DNA from: Leucobacter chromiiresistens | Lineage (GTDB): Bacteria > Actinomycetota > Actinomycetes > Actinomycetales > Microbacteriaceae | Length of the DNA: 64,000 nt | Assembly (NCBI RefSeq): GCF_900102345.1 | Contig: NZ_FNKB01000001.1 | Span: forward strand, 2,108,001-2,172,000 | Reading direction: 5' to 3' | Shown here: piece after piece, positions 7,774-17,142 of the stretch | Position numbering within the stretch: position 1 is the stretch's first letter | How the letters are laid out: each line of letters opens with the position of its first letter | Position numbers and translations under genes: made by a program | The notes under the pieces: generated by a model | Database searches by the model: none | The model's input: only the letters and a program-made list of their open reading frames with translations | What the model was told of the DNA's origin: nothing

Positions 7774-9219
7774 ATGACGAACGCAACGACCGAACGCAAG
7801 CAGGTCGCAGTAAACGACATCGGCTCTGCCGACGACTTCCTTGCAGCGGTCGAATCGACCCTGAAGTTTTTCAACGACGGCGACCTCATCGAAGGCACCG
7901 TTGTGAAGATCGACCGCGACGAGGTGCTCCTCGACGTCGGGTACAAGACCGAGGGCGTCATCCCCTCGCGCGAGCTGTCCATCAAGCACGACGTCGACCC
8001 CGGTGAGGTCGTCGAGGTCGGCGATTCCGTCGAGGCGCTCGTGCTCCAGAAGGAGGACAAGGAAGGCCGCCTCATCCTGTCGAAGAAGCGCGCGCAGTAC
8101 GAGCGCGCTTGGGGCGACGTGGAGAAGATCAAGGAGAACGAGGGCGTCGTCACCGGCACCGTCATCGAGGTCGTCAAGGGCGGCCTCATCGTGGACATCG
8201 GGCTCCGCGGCTTCCTCCCGGCTTCGCTCATCGAACTGCGCCGCGTGCGCGACCTGACCCCCTACCTGGGTCAGGAGATCGAGGCCAAGATTCTCGAGCT
8301 CGACAAGAACCGCAACAACGTGGTGCTCTCGCGCCGTGCGCTCCTCGAAGAGACGCAGTCGGCCACGCGCTCCTCGTTCCTCGCCGAGCTCAAGCCCGGC
8401 CAGGTGCGCAAGGGCGTCATCTCGTCGATCGTCAACTTCGGCGCGTTCGTCGATCTCGGCGGCGTCGACGGTCTCGTGCACGTCTCCGAGCTCTCCTGGA
8501 AGCACATCGAGCACGCCTCCGACGTCGTCGAGGTGGGCCAGGAGGTCACCGTCGAGGTGCTCTCCGTCGAGCTCGATCGCGAGCGCGTCTCGCTGTCGCT
8601 CAAGGCGACGCAGGAGGACCCGTGGCAGGTCTTCGCACGCACCCACGCGATCGGCCAGATCGCTCCGGGCGTCGTGACGAAGCTCGTTCCCTTCGGCGCG
8701 TTCGTGCGCGTGGCGGACGGCATCGAGGGCCTCGTGCACATCTCCGAGCTCTCGGGCCAGCACGTCGAGCTCGCCGAGCAGGTCGTGCAGGCCGGCCAGG
8801 AGGTCTTCGTCAAGATCATTGACATCGATCTCGAGCGCCGTCGCATCTCGCTCAGCCTCAAGCAGGCGAACGAGGGCGTCGACCCCGAGGGCACAGAGTT
8901 CGATCCGGCGCTCTACGGCATGACCACCGAGTACGACGAGAACGGGGAGTACAAGTACCCCGAGGGCTTCGATCCCGAGACGCAGGAGTGGAAGGAAGGC
9001 TTCGAGTCGCAGCGCGAGAAGTGGGAGCAGGAGTACGCTGCCGCTCAGGAGCGCTGGGAGGCGCACAAGAAGCAGGTCGCTTCGATGCTCGCCGAGGCCG
9101 CCGCTGCGCCCGCAGCGGACTCGCCCTCGTCGACGTTCTCGAGCGACGCCGCTTCGGCGGGCGCTCTCGCCGACGACGCTGCACTCGCAGCGCTGAAGGC
9201 GCAGCTCGAGGGCAACTGA
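7774..9219 (+). CDS. rpsA: 30S ribosomal protein S1
   Basis: RNA-binding protein that helps the 30S subunit engage mRNA. The 481-residue protein has four S1 (OB-fold) repeats, at about residues 35-105, 120-190, 205-275 and 290-360; typical lines are GTVVKIDRDEVLLDVGYKTEG, GLIVDIGLRGFLPASL and FGAFVDLGGVDGLVHVSELSW. The C-terminal tail holds YDENGEYKYPEGFDPETQEW and an Ala/Ser-rich end. Start ATG at 7774 is preceded by GGAGACC; the frame is open further upstream, but that part lies in the leader. Four repeats is the usual actinobacterial number. Confidence 0.96.
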   Translation: MTNATTERKQVAVNDIGSADDFLAAVESTLKFFNDGDLIEGTVVKIDRDEVLLDVGYKTEGVIPSRELSIKHDVDPGEVVEVGDSVEALVLQKEDKEGRLILSKKRAQYERAWGDVEKIKENEGVVTGTVIEVVKGGLIVDIGLRGFLPASLIELRRVRDLTPYLGQEIEAKILELDKNRNNVVLSRRALLEETQSATRSSFLAELKPGQVRKGVISSIVNFGAFVDLGGVDGLVHVSELSWKHIEHASDVVEVGQEVTVEVLSVELDRERVSLSLKATQEDPWQVFARTHAIGQIAPGVVTKLVPFGAFVRVADGIEGLVHISELSGQHVELAEQVVQAGQEVFVKIIDIDLERRRISLSLKQANEGVDPEGTEFDPALYGMTTEYDENGEYKYPEGFDPETQEWKEGFESQREKWEQEYAAAQERWEAHKKQVASMLAEAAAAPAADSPSSTFSSDAASAGALADDAALAALKAQLEGN

Positions 9220-9234
9220 CCCTCAGCCGCAGTG

Positions 9235-9274
9235 CGGAAGGCCCGGCCCCCGATTCCGGGGGCCGGGCCTTCCG
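9235..9274 (+). terminator. Terminator after rpsA
   Basis: Perfect 18-bp hairpin whose arm begins CGGAAGGCCCGG and whose loop is ATTC, 16 nt after the rpsA stop. No T-tract, as is usual for strong hairpins in high-GC actinobacteria. Confidence 0.8.
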
Positions 9275-9337
9275 GCGTCTCCGGCGCATGCCACCGGCAG
9301 ACGATGCCGCCTCACGAGGCCGGCATCGGGGGCCGGC

Positions 9338-9952
9338 TCACGACGCCGGCTGGCTGCCGCGCACCGCTCGGGTGCGCCGATCGCGCAGCGCGCGCCGGAG
9401 CCTGCGCACGAGCAGAGCGATGACGCCGCCGAGCACGAGGAGCGCGATCACCGGGGCCACGACGGCGAGCAGCGTAAGCACGACCGCCCCGAGATCCTCC
9501 AAGACGCTGGCGACCGCCGCTCCCGCACCCGCCGTCAGCACGTTGACGATCGGGCGCGCGATCGCTTTCAACGCGTGCGGCACGAGGGCGATGCACGCGC
9601 CCAGCACCACCGGCCACACGTCGGCCGAGGCGATGAACTGGGCGGGGTCTGCGACTGCGACGGTGTCGCTGCCCGCGCCCGCCGCGAAGACCATGCCTCC
9701 CGATGCCGGGCGGATGAGCGTGTGGAGCACATCGTTGATGGAATCGAGTGCGGGCACCTTGTCGACGAGCACCTCGAATACGAGCAGCACGGCCAGGATC
9801 CCGAGGCACCACTCGTTCTCGATCCAACTCCAGCCGCTCGGCAGAGCCACCCACTCCGTGAAGCGCGAGAGGAGGCCGAGCCCGAGCAGCGGGATGTACG
9901 CGTTGAGACCCGCCGACGCTGCGAGCACGACTCCGGTGATCACCTCGAGCAT
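9338..9952 (-). CDS. DUF4126 family membrane protein
   Basis: A 204-residue membrane protein with about five hydrophobic segments. It begins MLEVITGVVLAASAGLNAYIPLL and has the family-like features NEWCLGILAVL, LVDKVPALDSINDVLHTLIRPASGG (a cytosolic or re-entrant loop) and a Gly/Ala-rich helix near 140. The C-terminus is Arg-rich. The molecular role of DUF4126 proteins is not known to me. The start has a GGGAGG ribosome site with TAGGCT on the minus strand just upstream, divergent from coaE. Confidence 0.82.
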   Translation of the reverse strand: MLEVITGVVLAASAGLNAYIPLLGLGLLSRFTEWVALPSGWSWIENEWCLGILAVLLVFEVLVDKVPALDSINDVLHTLIRPASGGMVFAAGAGSDTVAVADPAQFIASADVWPVVLGACIALVPHALKAIARPIVNVLTAGAGAAVASVLEDLGAVVLTLLAVVAPVIALLVLGGVIALLVRRLRRALRDRRTRAVRGSQPAS

Positions 9953-9988
9953 GACTGCCTCCCGTGATCAGCCTACGGGGTCGGCGGA

Positions 9989-9994
9989 TAAGCT
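9989..9994 (+). promoter_or_regulatory. Leaderless-type -10 of coaE
   Basis: TAAGCT, 6 nt (GGCACT) before the coaE ATG. No ribosome site is present between them. Confidence 0.5.
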
Positions 9995-10000
9995 GGCACT

Positions 10001-10606
10001 ATGCGTTTGATCGGGTTGACAGGCGGCATCGCGGCGGGGAAGTCGACGATCGGGCGGCGTCTCGCGCACCACGGCGCGCACCGCATCGACGCCGATGTGC
10101 TCGCCCGCGAGGCCGTGGCGCCGGGTTCGCCGGGGCTTGCTCGCGTCGCGGCGAGGTTCGGCTCGGACGTCGTGCACGAGGACGGGTCCCTCGACCGCGC
10201 GGCGCTCGGCGCCGTCGTCTTCGGAGATCCGGCCGCGCTGGCGGATCTCAACGCCATCGTGCATCCGGAGGTGCGACGCCTCTTCCGCGAGCACGTCGAT
10301 CGCGCCGCCGCCTCCGACCCTGACGCCATCGTCGTCTACGAGGTGCCCCTGCTCGTCGAGACGTCTGCTCGGGACGAGCCGTGGGACCTGGTGGTCGTCG
10401 CGGAGGCGGACGTCGAGTCGCGTGTCGCGCGGATGACGGCGCTCCGCGGCATGACCGAAGCGGAGGCGCGGCAGCGCATCGCCCGGCAGGGGAGCGACGC
10501 CGAGCGGCGGGCGATCGCCGACATCGTGATCGACACGTCGGGCTCGGAGGCGGAGACGCTTGCGCACGCCGACCGCCTCTGGGAGCGGCTCGTCAGCCTC
10601 GGCTGA
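10001..10606 (+). CDS. coaE: Dephospho-CoA kinase
   Basis: Phosphorylates dephospho-CoA at the ribose 3'-OH, the last step of coenzyme A synthesis. The 201-residue protein has the P-loop GLTGGIAAGKST at residues 5-16, RIDADVLAREAV for substrate binding, LNAIVHPEVRRLF and the lid-region line RMTALRGMTEAEARQRIARQ. No fused C-terminal domain (mycobacterial CoaE carries an extra one). Its last 14 nt overlap the 3' end of the convergent VKOR gene. Confidence 0.96.
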   Translation: MRLIGLTGGIAAGKSTIGRRLAHHGAHRIDADVLAREAVAPGSPGLARVAARFGSDVVHEDGSLDRAALGAVVFGDPAALADLNAIVHPEVRRLFREHVDRAAASDPDAIVVYEVPLLVETSARDEPWDLVVVAEADVESRVARMTALRGMTEAEARQRIARQGSDAERRAIADIVIDTSGSEAETLAHADRLWERLVSLG

Positions 10607-11204
10607 ACTCGGAGACCCAGTCGAGCTGCAGCTGCGCGATGAACGCGATGACGGCGAAGCAGGCCAGGATGATCACCCAGCTCCACGCGTAGCAGCGGGA
10701 CAGCGCACGCTGCGCACCCGGGCGCACGGGAATGTCGCCCACCGCGTAGGGGCGCAGGAGCGTGATCCAGAAGAGCGGAATGGTGGCCGTCCAGACCACC
10801 ATGCACCACGGGCACAGCGTGCCGAGCATGAACACGCTCTGCACGAACAGCCAGCAGACCAGCGAGAAGGCGCCGAGCAGGCCCACCTGGTAGGCGACCC
10901 AGAACCACGGGGCGAAGCGGGCTCCCGCGAGCAGCGCCACACCGACGGCGATCGGCGCGACGAAGGCGGCGACTCCGATGATCGTGTTGCTGAACCCGAA
11001 GAGGGCACCCTGCCAGGAGGCCATGTTCGGCCCGCAGGTCACCAGGATGCTCACCGAGCAGTTCGGGATGTAATCGGGGTTCTGCAGGGTCTTGATATAC
11101 TCCGTGAGCAGTTCGAACGATGCGAACCACCCGACCGCTCCGGCGATGATGGTGAAGACTGCGAAAGCGACGGGGCGCGGCGCGGCGCGGAGCTCTGAAC
11201 TCAT
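10593..11204 (-). CDS. Vitamin K epoxide reductase (VKOR) family protein
   Basis: Membrane thiol oxidoreductase that reoxidises a DsbA-like partner and passes electrons to quinone; in actinobacteria it replaces DsbB. The 203-residue protein has four to five hydrophobic helices, the loop cysteines in IPNCSVSILVTCGPNM and the active-site CxxC in MLGTLCPWCMVVW. There is no fused thioredoxin domain. TAGGAT on the minus strand (11216-11211) lies 6 nt before the ATG, so the transcript is probably leaderless. Convergent with coaE, overlapping by 14 nt. Confidence 0.93.
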   Translation of the reverse strand: MSSELRAAPRPVAFAVFTIIAGAVGWFASFELLTEYIKTLQNPDYIPNCSVSILVTCGPNMASWQGALFGFSNTIIGVAAFVAPIAVGVALLAGARFAPWFWVAYQVGLLGAFSLVCWLFVQSVFMLGTLCPWCMVVWTATIPLFWITLLRPYAVGDIPVRPGAQRALSRCYAWSWVIILACFAVIAFIAQLQLDWVSEFSRG

Positions 11205-11268
11205 GGCGCGATCCTACTGCGTGGACCTGCAAGTTCAGCTCCGACCCCCTTCCCGGACACCGTCATGA

Positions 11269-11274
11269 CATAAT
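11269..11274 (+). promoter_or_regulatory. Extended -10 element upstream of rne
   Basis: TGACATAAT is an extended -10 (TG, one base, CATAAT). It would give a leader of about 180 nt to the preferred rne start. Confidence 0.45.
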
Positions 11275-11463
11275 GGAGTCGGTGAGCGGTGCCGAACCGG
11301 CGCGGCTCATGCACAGTCTTTTGAAGGTCGGGTACCTTCACCGGTCGATGAGCGACCGAGCGCGAGCCGACACGCTCGCGGAGAACAGGATTCGCGGGTG
11401 ACACCGCACGATGAGCAACCCCAGGGGAATGCGCATTCTCCCGGGGCAGAGGAGACACCAGGA

Positions 11464-13986
11464 ATGGTGAAGCACACAGCAACTGAAGAGCACGACCGCT
11501 CGGGGGACGAGCCCGTGGAGGAGTACGAGCAGGCGGCGGAGTCCGCGGACCGCCGACCGGATGCGCAGAGCGGCGAGACCCGCTCGCACGACGGCGACGC
11601 GTCCGCTGCAGACGCGCCCTCGGCTGGCGAATCGTCGGAGCAGGCCGCGGCGGAAGCGCCTCGGGCGAACGCACCGCAGCTGATCCTGCCCCTCTCGGAG
11701 ATGAGCCCCGAGGAGCGCTTCCGCGCGACGACGCGACTGATCTTCCTCGCGCCCGACGTGCCGCCGATCGCGCCGCGGCCCCGACGCGTCGACTTCCGCC
11801 CGGCCGAACTGCGCCAGCTCGACGATCTGCTCGACGAGCGCTTCTCCCGCGATGAGGCGGGCGGGGAGCGCGAGACCGCGGCCTCGCAGCGGCGCAATCG
11901 GCGACGCTCGGTCGGCGGCGAGGCGCCCGCGGCCCCCGAGGAGGAGGCGCCCCGCCGCCAGCCGCGACAGGCTCCGGTGATCACGGAGCCGCAGAAGGTC
12001 AAGGGCTCGACCCGCCTCGAGGCGAAGAAGCAGCGCCGCCGCGACGGGCGCGACGCGGGTCGGCGCCGCGTGGTCATCACGGAGTCGGAGTTCCTTGCAC
12101 GACGCGAGTCGGTGGACCGCGAGATGATCGTGCGCACCACGGCCGACCGCGTGCAGATCGGCGTGCTGGAGGACAAGGTGCTCGTGGAGCACTACGTCGC
12201 GCGATCCAGCGAGAACTCGCTCATCGGCAATGTCTACCTCGGCCGTGTGCAGAACGTGCTCCCCAGCATGGAGGCCGCCTTCGTCGACATCGGACGCGGC
12301 CGCAACGCGGTGCTGTACTCGGGCGAAGTCGACTGGTCGGAGTTCGAGGGCGGCAATGCGGCTCGGCGCATCGAGAACGCGTTGAAGCCCGGCGACCAGG
12401 TGCTCGTCCAGGTGACGAAGGATCCGGTCGGCCACAAGGGCGCGCGGCTCACCAGCCAGATCTCGCTGCCCGGCCGCTTCCTCGTGTACGTGCCCGGCGG
12501 CGCGATGAACGGCATCTCCCGCAAGCTGCCCGACACGGAGCGGGCCCGCCTGAAGAAGATCCTCAAGGAGGTGCTGCCGACGGGCGCCGGCGTCATCGTG
12601 CGCACGGCCGCCGAAGGCGCGAGCGAGGATCAGCTCACGCACGACGTGCAGCGGCTCACCCGCCAGTGGGAGTCCATCCAGAAGCGCGTCGAGAAGGGCG
12701 GCGGGCCGGTGCTGCTGCACTCGGAGCCCGACATGCTCATCAAGATCGTGCGAGACGTCTTCAACGAGGACTTCCACCGCCTGACGATCTCCGGTGCGGA
12801 TACCTACGGGACCATCGAGCACTATCTCTCCCAGGTCGCCCCCGACCTCCTGGAGCGCGTCGAGCAGTACCAGGGCGAGCGCGACATCTTCGACGAGTAC
12901 CGCGTCACGGAGCAGATCGCGAAGGCCCTCGACCGCAAGGTCTGGCTGCCCTCGGGCGGATCGCTCGTGATCGACCGCACGGAGGCCATGACGGTCGTCG
13001 ACGTCAACACGGGCAAGTTCGTGGGGTCGGGCGGCAATCTCGAGGAGACCGTGACGAAGAACAACCTCGAGGCCGCCGAGGAGATCGTGCGCCAGCTCCG
13101 CCTGCGCGACATCGGCGGGATCATCGTGGTCGACTTCATCGACATGGTGCTCGAATCGAACCGCGATCTGGTGCTGCGCCGCATGGTCGAGTGCCTGAGC
13201 CGCGACCGGACGAAGCATCAGGTCGCCGAGGTGACCTCGCTCGGCCTCGTGCAGATGACGCGCAAGAAGCTCGGGCTCGGCCTGCTCGAATCGTTCAGCG
13301 AACCCTGCGATGTCTGCGCCGGTCGCGGCGTGATCGTGCACCACGAGCCGGTCAGCAAGCACCACCGCAGCGAGGCCCCCTCGCGGGGATCGAAGCGCGG
13401 CAAGGGTCAGCAGCACGCCGCTTCGCAGCAGCACCAGCAGGCCGAGGCGAAGGCGCAGACCCACGCGATCACCGACGGTGCGAAGAACATGCTCGCGCAG
13501 GTGGCGGCCTCCACGCTGCACGCTGCGAAGGAGCCCGAGCGCGACGATCTGGTGCAGGCCCTCCGCGGCGCCGCCGAGGCGGCCGACGCCGAGCGCGACA
13601 CCCGGTCGAGCACGCGGCCGAACGCCCGGGAGGAGTCGCGAGGAGCGAGGCGCGAGGGATCCGCGGCGACGGGTCGCGTGCAGTCGGGGGACGCGCAGGC
13701 GAAGCGAGCGCCGCAGGCCCGTCAGGAGGGGCCGGAGGCGGCGGCTGGCGGTCTGCTGGATTCGGTGCTCGACGCCCTCCCGGCGGCTCCGGCCGCGGGC
13801 AACGGGCGCGCGCGGAATCGTCGGGTGTCCACCGCGCCGGTGCGCGGCGGCATGGACGCGGAGCGCTCCGGCGGGTTCGCCGATGCCGCGCCGGCGGAGC
13901 CGGTGGATCCCCAGCGCGCCGCGCAGCTCGCGCTCGCCGAGGCTCTGGATGCGACCGCCAAGCGGAAGGATGCGGGTCGTTCGTGA
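11464..13986 (+). CDS. rne: Ribonuclease E/G
   Basis: Endoribonuclease for mRNA decay and rRNA/tRNA processing. From ATG at 11464 (preceded by AGAGGAG) the protein is 840 residues; GTG at 11398 would add 22. An acidic disordered N-terminal part of about 200 residues precedes the S1 domain (GNVYLGRVQNVLPSMEAAFVDIG). The DNase I-like catalytic segment has VDVNTGKFVGSGGNLEET (about 514) and GGIIVVDFIDM, and the zinc-link CxxC is in CDVCAGRG (about 615). The C-terminal 200 residues are disordered, Ala/Arg/Gln-rich. Disordered arms on both sides of the core are typical of actinobacterial RNase E. Confidence 0.94.
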   Translation: MVKHTATEEHDRSGDEPVEEYEQAAESADRRPDAQSGETRSHDGDASAADAPSAGESSEQAAAEAPRANAPQLILPLSEMSPEERFRATTRLIFLAPDVPPIAPRPRRVDFRPAELRQLDDLLDERFSRDEAGGERETAASQRRNRRRSVGGEAPAAPEEEAPRRQPRQAPVITEPQKVKGSTRLEAKKQRRRDGRDAGRRRVVITESEFLARRESVDREMIVRTTADRVQIGVLEDKVLVEHYVARSSENSLIGNVYLGRVQNVLPSMEAAFVDIGRGRNAVLYSGEVDWSEFEGGNAARRIENALKPGDQVLVQVTKDPVGHKGARLTSQISLPGRFLVYVPGGAMNGISRKLPDTERARLKKILKEVLPTGAGVIVRTAAEGASEDQLTHDVQRLTRQWESIQKRVEKGGGPVLLHSEPDMLIKIVRDVFNEDFHRLTISGADTYGTIEHYLSQVAPDLLERVEQYQGERDIFDEYRVTEQIAKALDRKVWLPSGGSLVIDRTEAMTVVDVNTGKFVGSGGNLEETVTKNNLEAAEEIVRQLRLRDIGGIIVVDFIDMVLESNRDLVLRRMVECLSRDRTKHQVAEVTSLGLVQMTRKKLGLGLLESFSEPCDVCAGRGVIVHHEPVSKHHRSEAPSRGSKRGKGQQHAASQQHQQAEAKAQTHAITDGAKNMLAQVAASTLHAAKEPERDDLVQALRGAAEAADAERDTRSSTRPNAREESRGARREGSAATGRVQSGDAQAKRAPQARQEGPEAAAGGLLDSVLDALPAAPAAGNGRARNRRVSTAPVRGGMDAERSGGFADAAPAEPVDPQRAAQLALAEALDATAKRKDAGRS

Positions 13987-14003
13987 CACGCGCACGCGCC
14001 TAT

Positions 14004-14033
14004 TTGACCAGAATTGGTGATTCGAGATAATAT
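14004..14033 (+). promoter_or_regulatory. rplU-rpmA promoter
   Basis: TTGACC at 14004-14009 with TAATAT at 14028-14033 (18-nt spacer) or GATAAT at 14026-14031 (16-nt spacer). It leaves a leader of roughly 95 nt before rplU. Confidence 0.6.
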
Positions 14034-14044
14034 TGACCGTTGGT

Positions 14045-14062
14045 GCCACTCTTCGGAGTGGC
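14045..14062 (+). promoter_or_regulatory. UUCG-capped hairpin in the rplU leader
   Basis: GCCACTC and GAGTGGC enclose a TTCG loop at the very 5' end of the predicted leader. It may be an autogenous L21 control element or simply a stabilising 5' hairpin. Confidence 0.45.
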
Positions 14063-14132
14063 GAACACAAGCTTCGATCGCGGCGGCGCTGCGGTTCGAC
14101 ACGCAAGGCGATCCTCGAGAAAAGGGTATGAA

Positions 14133-14441
14133 GTGGTTTACGCAGTAGTGCGCACAAGCGGACGTCAGGAAAAGGTCGAGGTCGGCTCGATCATCACCGT
14201 CAACCGTGTTTCGGGCGACTCCACGGGCAAGCTCCAGCTTCCCGCGGTGCTCCTCGTCGACGGCGACAAGGTGACCACCGACGCGGCCGAACTGGCCAAG
14301 GTCACCGTGACCGCAGAGGTGCTCAACGACCTCCGCGGACCGAAGATCGTGATCCAGCGGTACAAGAACAAGACCGGTTACAAGAGCCGCCAGGGGCACC
14401 GTCAGGATCTGACGCGCCTCAAGGTCACCGGCATCAAGTAA
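14133..14441 (+). CDS. rplU: 50S ribosomal protein L21
   Basis: Large-subunit protein binding 23S rRNA. The GTG at 14133 gives [18 protein letters not shown], the normal L21 start, 102 residues, with an AAAGGG ribosome site; the frame is open upstream but that part is leader. The C-terminal [20 protein letters not shown] is characteristic. rpmA follows after 33 nt. Confidence 0.96.
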   Translation: MVYAVVRTSGRQEKVEVGSIITVNRVSGDSTGKLQLPAVLLVDGDKVTTDAAELAKVTVTAEVLNDLRGPKIVIQRYKNKTGYKSRQGHRQDLTRLKVTGIK

Positions 14442-14474
14442 TCGCCTCGACAACGATTCAAGGAGTAGAGACTC

Positions 14475-14729
14475 ATGGCACATAAGAAGGGCGCCAGCTC
14501 CACCCGCAACGGCCGCGACTCGAACGCGCAGCGCCTCGGCGTCAAGCGCTTCGGCGGCCAGCAGGTGAACGCCGGCGAGATCATCGTTCGCCAGCGCGGA
14601 ACCCACTTCCACCCGGGCGCCAACGTCGGCCGTGGCGGAGACGACACGCTCTTCGCACTCGCTGCGGGCGCGGTCGAGTTCGGCGCGAAGGGCGGCCGCA
14701 AGGTCGTCAACATCGTAGCCGCAGCCTGA
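14475..14729 (+). CDS. rpmA: 50S ribosomal protein L27
   Basis: Large-subunit protein whose N-terminus reaches the peptidyl transferase centre. The 84-residue product starts [20 protein letters not shown] and has [13 protein letters not shown] and [12 protein letters not shown]. There is no N-terminal extension of the Firmicutes cleaved type. AAGGAG precedes the ATG. Confidence 0.97.
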   Translation: MAHKKGASSTRNGRDSNAQRLGVKRFGGQQVNAGEIIVRQRGTHFHPGANVGRGGDDTLFALAAGAVEFGAKGGRKVVNIVAAA

Positions 14730-14744
14730 CTGCGGGCATTCAAC

Positions 14745-14771
14745 GGCGAGGCGGGCTTCGGCTCGCCTTTT
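14745..14771 (+). terminator. Terminator between rpmA and obg
   Basis: GGCGAG and CTCGCC form a 6-bp stem directly followed by TTTT, one of the few intrinsic terminators in this window with a T-tract. Probably partial, letting some transcription into obg. Confidence 0.55.
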
Positions 14772-14799
14772 GCCGTATCTAGGGGTAGGAAAGACGGTA

Positions 14800-16305
14800 A
14801 TGGTCACGTTTGTCGATCGGGTGCAGGTGCACGTCCAATCAGGCCGCGGCGGAAACGGCTGCGTGTCGATTCGTCGTGAGAAGTTCAAGCCGCTCGCCGG
14901 CCCCGACGGCGGAGCGGGCGGCCACGGCGGAGACGTCGTGCTCGTCGCCGACCCCCAGGTGACCACGCTGCTCGACTACCACCGGCGCCCCCATCGGAGT
15001 GCCGAGAACGGCGGCTACGGCGCGGGCGACTACCGTGCAGGGACCAACGGCGCCGACCTCGTGCTGCCGGTGCCGGTCGGCACCGTCGTGAAGAACGAGG
15101 CGGGGGAGACCCTCGTCGATCTCACTGAGCCGGGCACACGCTTCATCGCGGCGAAGGGCGGCGTGGGAGGGCTCGGCAACCTCGCGCTCGCCAGCAGCAA
15201 GCGGAAGGCCCCTGGCTTCGCGCTCCTCGGCACCGACGGCTGGGCGGGCACGCTCACGCTGGAGCTCAAGACGATCGCCGATGTCGCACTCGTCGGGTAC
15301 CCGTCGGCCGGGAAGTCGAGCCTCATCGCAGCGATGAGCGCGGCGAAGCCGAAGATCGCCGACTACCCGTTCACGACGCTCCACCCGAACCTCGGCGTGG
15401 TGCAGGTGGCGGATCACCGATTCACCGTCGCCGACGTGCCCGGCCTGATCGAGGGCGCGAGCGAGGGCAAGGGGCTCGGACTCGACTTCCTCCGCCACGT
15501 CGAGCGGTGCAGCGCGCTGCTCCACGTGCTCGACTGCGCGACGCTGGAGCCGGGGCGAGACCCGCTCTCCGACCTCGAGGTCATCAAGAACGAACTCGCG
15601 GCCTACCCCGTGCCGGAGGGGCAGACCGCACTGCTCGAACGGCCGCAGCTCATCGCCCTCAACAAGATCGATGTGCCCGAGGGGCGCGAACTCGCCGAGT
15701 TCGTGCGCCCGGAGCTCGAAGCTCAGGGGTACCGCGTCTTCGAGATCTCGACGGTCTCCCATGAGGGGCTCCGGGAACTCGGGTTCGCGCTCGCGGAGCT
15801 CGTGGAGGCCGAGCGGCAGCGTCGCATCGACGAGGCTCCGGTGCAGGAGCGCATCGTGCTGCAGCCCAAGGCGGTCGACGACGGCGGCTTCCGCGTCGTG
15901 ACCGAGGGCGGCAGCTACGGAACGCTCTACCGCATCCTCGGCGCGAAGCCGGAGCGCTGGGTCGCGCAGACCGACTTCAAGAACGACGAAGCCGTGGGGT
16001 ACCTCGCGGATCGTCTGCAGAAGATCGGCATCGAGGATGCGCTCGTGAAGGCCGGCGCGGTCGCCGGTTCGACGGTCGTGATCGGCCCGGGCGCCGGTGT
16101 CGTCTTCGACTGGGAGCCGACGATGACGAGCGCCGCCGAGGTGCAGATGGGCGCGCGCGGCACCGACCTGCGCGTCGACCCGAACGGGCGACGGACCAAC
16201 CAGGAGCGCCGCGCGGAGTACCACGACCTCATGGACGCCAAGGCCGAGGCGCGCGCCGAACTCGAACGCGAGCGGAAGGCGGGGCTCTGGGAGGATCAGC
16301 AGTGA
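14800..16305 (+). CDS. obgE: GTPase Obg
   Basis: Ribosome-associated GTPase acting in 50S maturation and stress control. Start ATG at 14800 follows AGGAAAG and gives [12 protein letters not shown]. The 501-residue protein has the Gly-rich Obg fold (1-160, e.g. [15 protein letters not shown]), the G domain with G1 [10 protein letters not shown] at about 166, G3 DVPGLI, G4 NKID, and the actinobacterial C-terminal OCT domain (about 340-425). The GTGA junction overlaps proB by 4 nt. Confidence 0.97.
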   Translation: MVTFVDRVQVHVQSGRGGNGCVSIRREKFKPLAGPDGGAGGHGGDVVLVADPQVTTLLDYHRRPHRSAENGGYGAGDYRAGTNGADLVLPVPVGTVVKNEAGETLVDLTEPGTRFIAAKGGVGGLGNLALASSKRKAPGFALLGTDGWAGTLTLELKTIADVALVGYPSAGKSSLIAAMSAAKPKIADYPFTTLHPNLGVVQVADHRFTVADVPGLIEGASEGKGLGLDFLRHVERCSALLHVLDCATLEPGRDPLSDLEVIKNELAAYPVPEGQTALLERPQLIALNKIDVPEGRELAEFVRPELEAQGYRVFEISTVSHEGLRELGFALAELVEAERQRRIDEAPVQERIVLQPKAVDDGGFRVVTEGGSYGTLYRILGAKPERWVAQTDFKNDEAVGYLADRLQKIGIEDALVKAGAVAGSTVVIGPGAGVVFDWEPTMTSAAEVQMGARGTDLRVDPNGRRTNQERRAEYHDLMDAKAEARAELERERKAGLWEDQQ

Positions 16306-17078
16306 CGCACGGCGACGAGCTGCTCGCCGCCCGGCGCGTCGTGGTGAAGGTGGGCTCCTCGTCGGTGAGCGGCGAGAACGCCGGGCAGATTCCCGAGCTC
16401 GTGGCGTCGCTCGCCCGGCTCCACGGCGCGGGGGCGCAGGTGATCCTCGTCTCGAGCGGGGCGATCGCGACGGGCGTGCCGTTTCTCCACCTCGACGAAC
16501 GACCCGACGATCTCGCGACCCAGCAGGCGGCCGCCGCCGTCGGCCAGAACATCCTCGTCAACCGGTATCAGCGCGCGCTGACCACGCACGAGATCATCGC
16601 GGGCCAGGTGCTCCTCACCGCGCACGACATCGAGAATCCGACGCACCGCGACAATGCGCGGCGCGCCATCGAGCGGCTGCTGCAGCTCGGCATCCTGCCG
16701 ATCATCAACGAGAACGACACGGTCGCGACCCACGAGATCCGCTTCGGCGACAACGACCGCCTCGCAGCGCTCGTCGCCCGGCTCGTCGACGCCGACCGGC
16801 TCGTGCTGCTCTCCGACGTCGACGCGCTGTACACGGCGCCGCCGGCCATGGCCGGGGCGGAGCGCATCTCCGAGGTCGCGTACGGCGATCCACTCGCGGG
16901 CATCGAGATCGGCGAGAGCCAGTCGGGCTGGGGAACCGGAGGGGCCGCGACCAAGGTGCAGGCCGCCCGGCTCGCGGCGGATGCGGGGGCGACCGTGCTG
17001 CTCACGGAGACGCGGCTGCTCGCCGCGGTGCTCGGGGGTGCGGATCACGGCACGCGCTTCGCCGCCCGCCCCGCGTAA
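16302..17078 (+). CDS. proB: Glutamate 5-kinase lacking the PUA domain
   Basis: Phosphorylates glutamate as the first step of proline synthesis. The 258-residue protein holds the whole amino-acid kinase fold: [36 protein letters not shown] and the C-terminal [16 protein letters not shown]. The PUA domain that follows in many ProB proteins (about 367 residues) is absent, and only 64 nt separate the stop from proA, so it has not been split off by a frameshift. Such short kinases occur in some lineages. Translationally coupled to obg. Confidence 0.94.
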   Translation: MTHGDELLAARRVVVKVGSSSVSGENAGQIPELVASLARLHGAGAQVILVSSGAIATGVPFLHLDERPDDLATQQAAAAVGQNILVNRYQRALTTHEIIAGQVLLTAHDIENPTHRDNARRAIERLLQLGILPIINENDTVATHEIRFGDNDRLAALVARLVDADRLVLLSDVDALYTAPPAMAGAERISEVAYGDPLAGIEIGESQSGWGTGGAATKVQAARLAADAGATVLLTETRLLAAVLGGADHGTRFAARPA

Positions 17079-17129
17079 CGCTCCCCGAGCCGCGGCCTGT
17101 GCAGTGCGAGCGGGCGGCCGGCGACGCGC

Positions 17130-17135
17130 TAGGCT
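17130..17135 (+). promoter_or_regulatory. -10 element deciding the proA start
   Basis: TAGGCT lies 7 nt before ATG 17143 but only 1 nt before ATG 17137. Leaderless spacing favours the second ATG. Confidence 0.5.
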
Positions 17136-17142
17136 GATGGCC

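Noticed and set aside
13987..14132. Extension of rplU to an upstream GTG at 14040
   Set aside because: The extra residues lie in the leader hairpin and do not match L21; GTG 14133 has the ribosome site and the family N-terminus.
11338..14157. Minus-strand frame of about 940 codons opposite rne
   Set aside because: Antisense shadow of a GC-rich gene; no start context and no domains.
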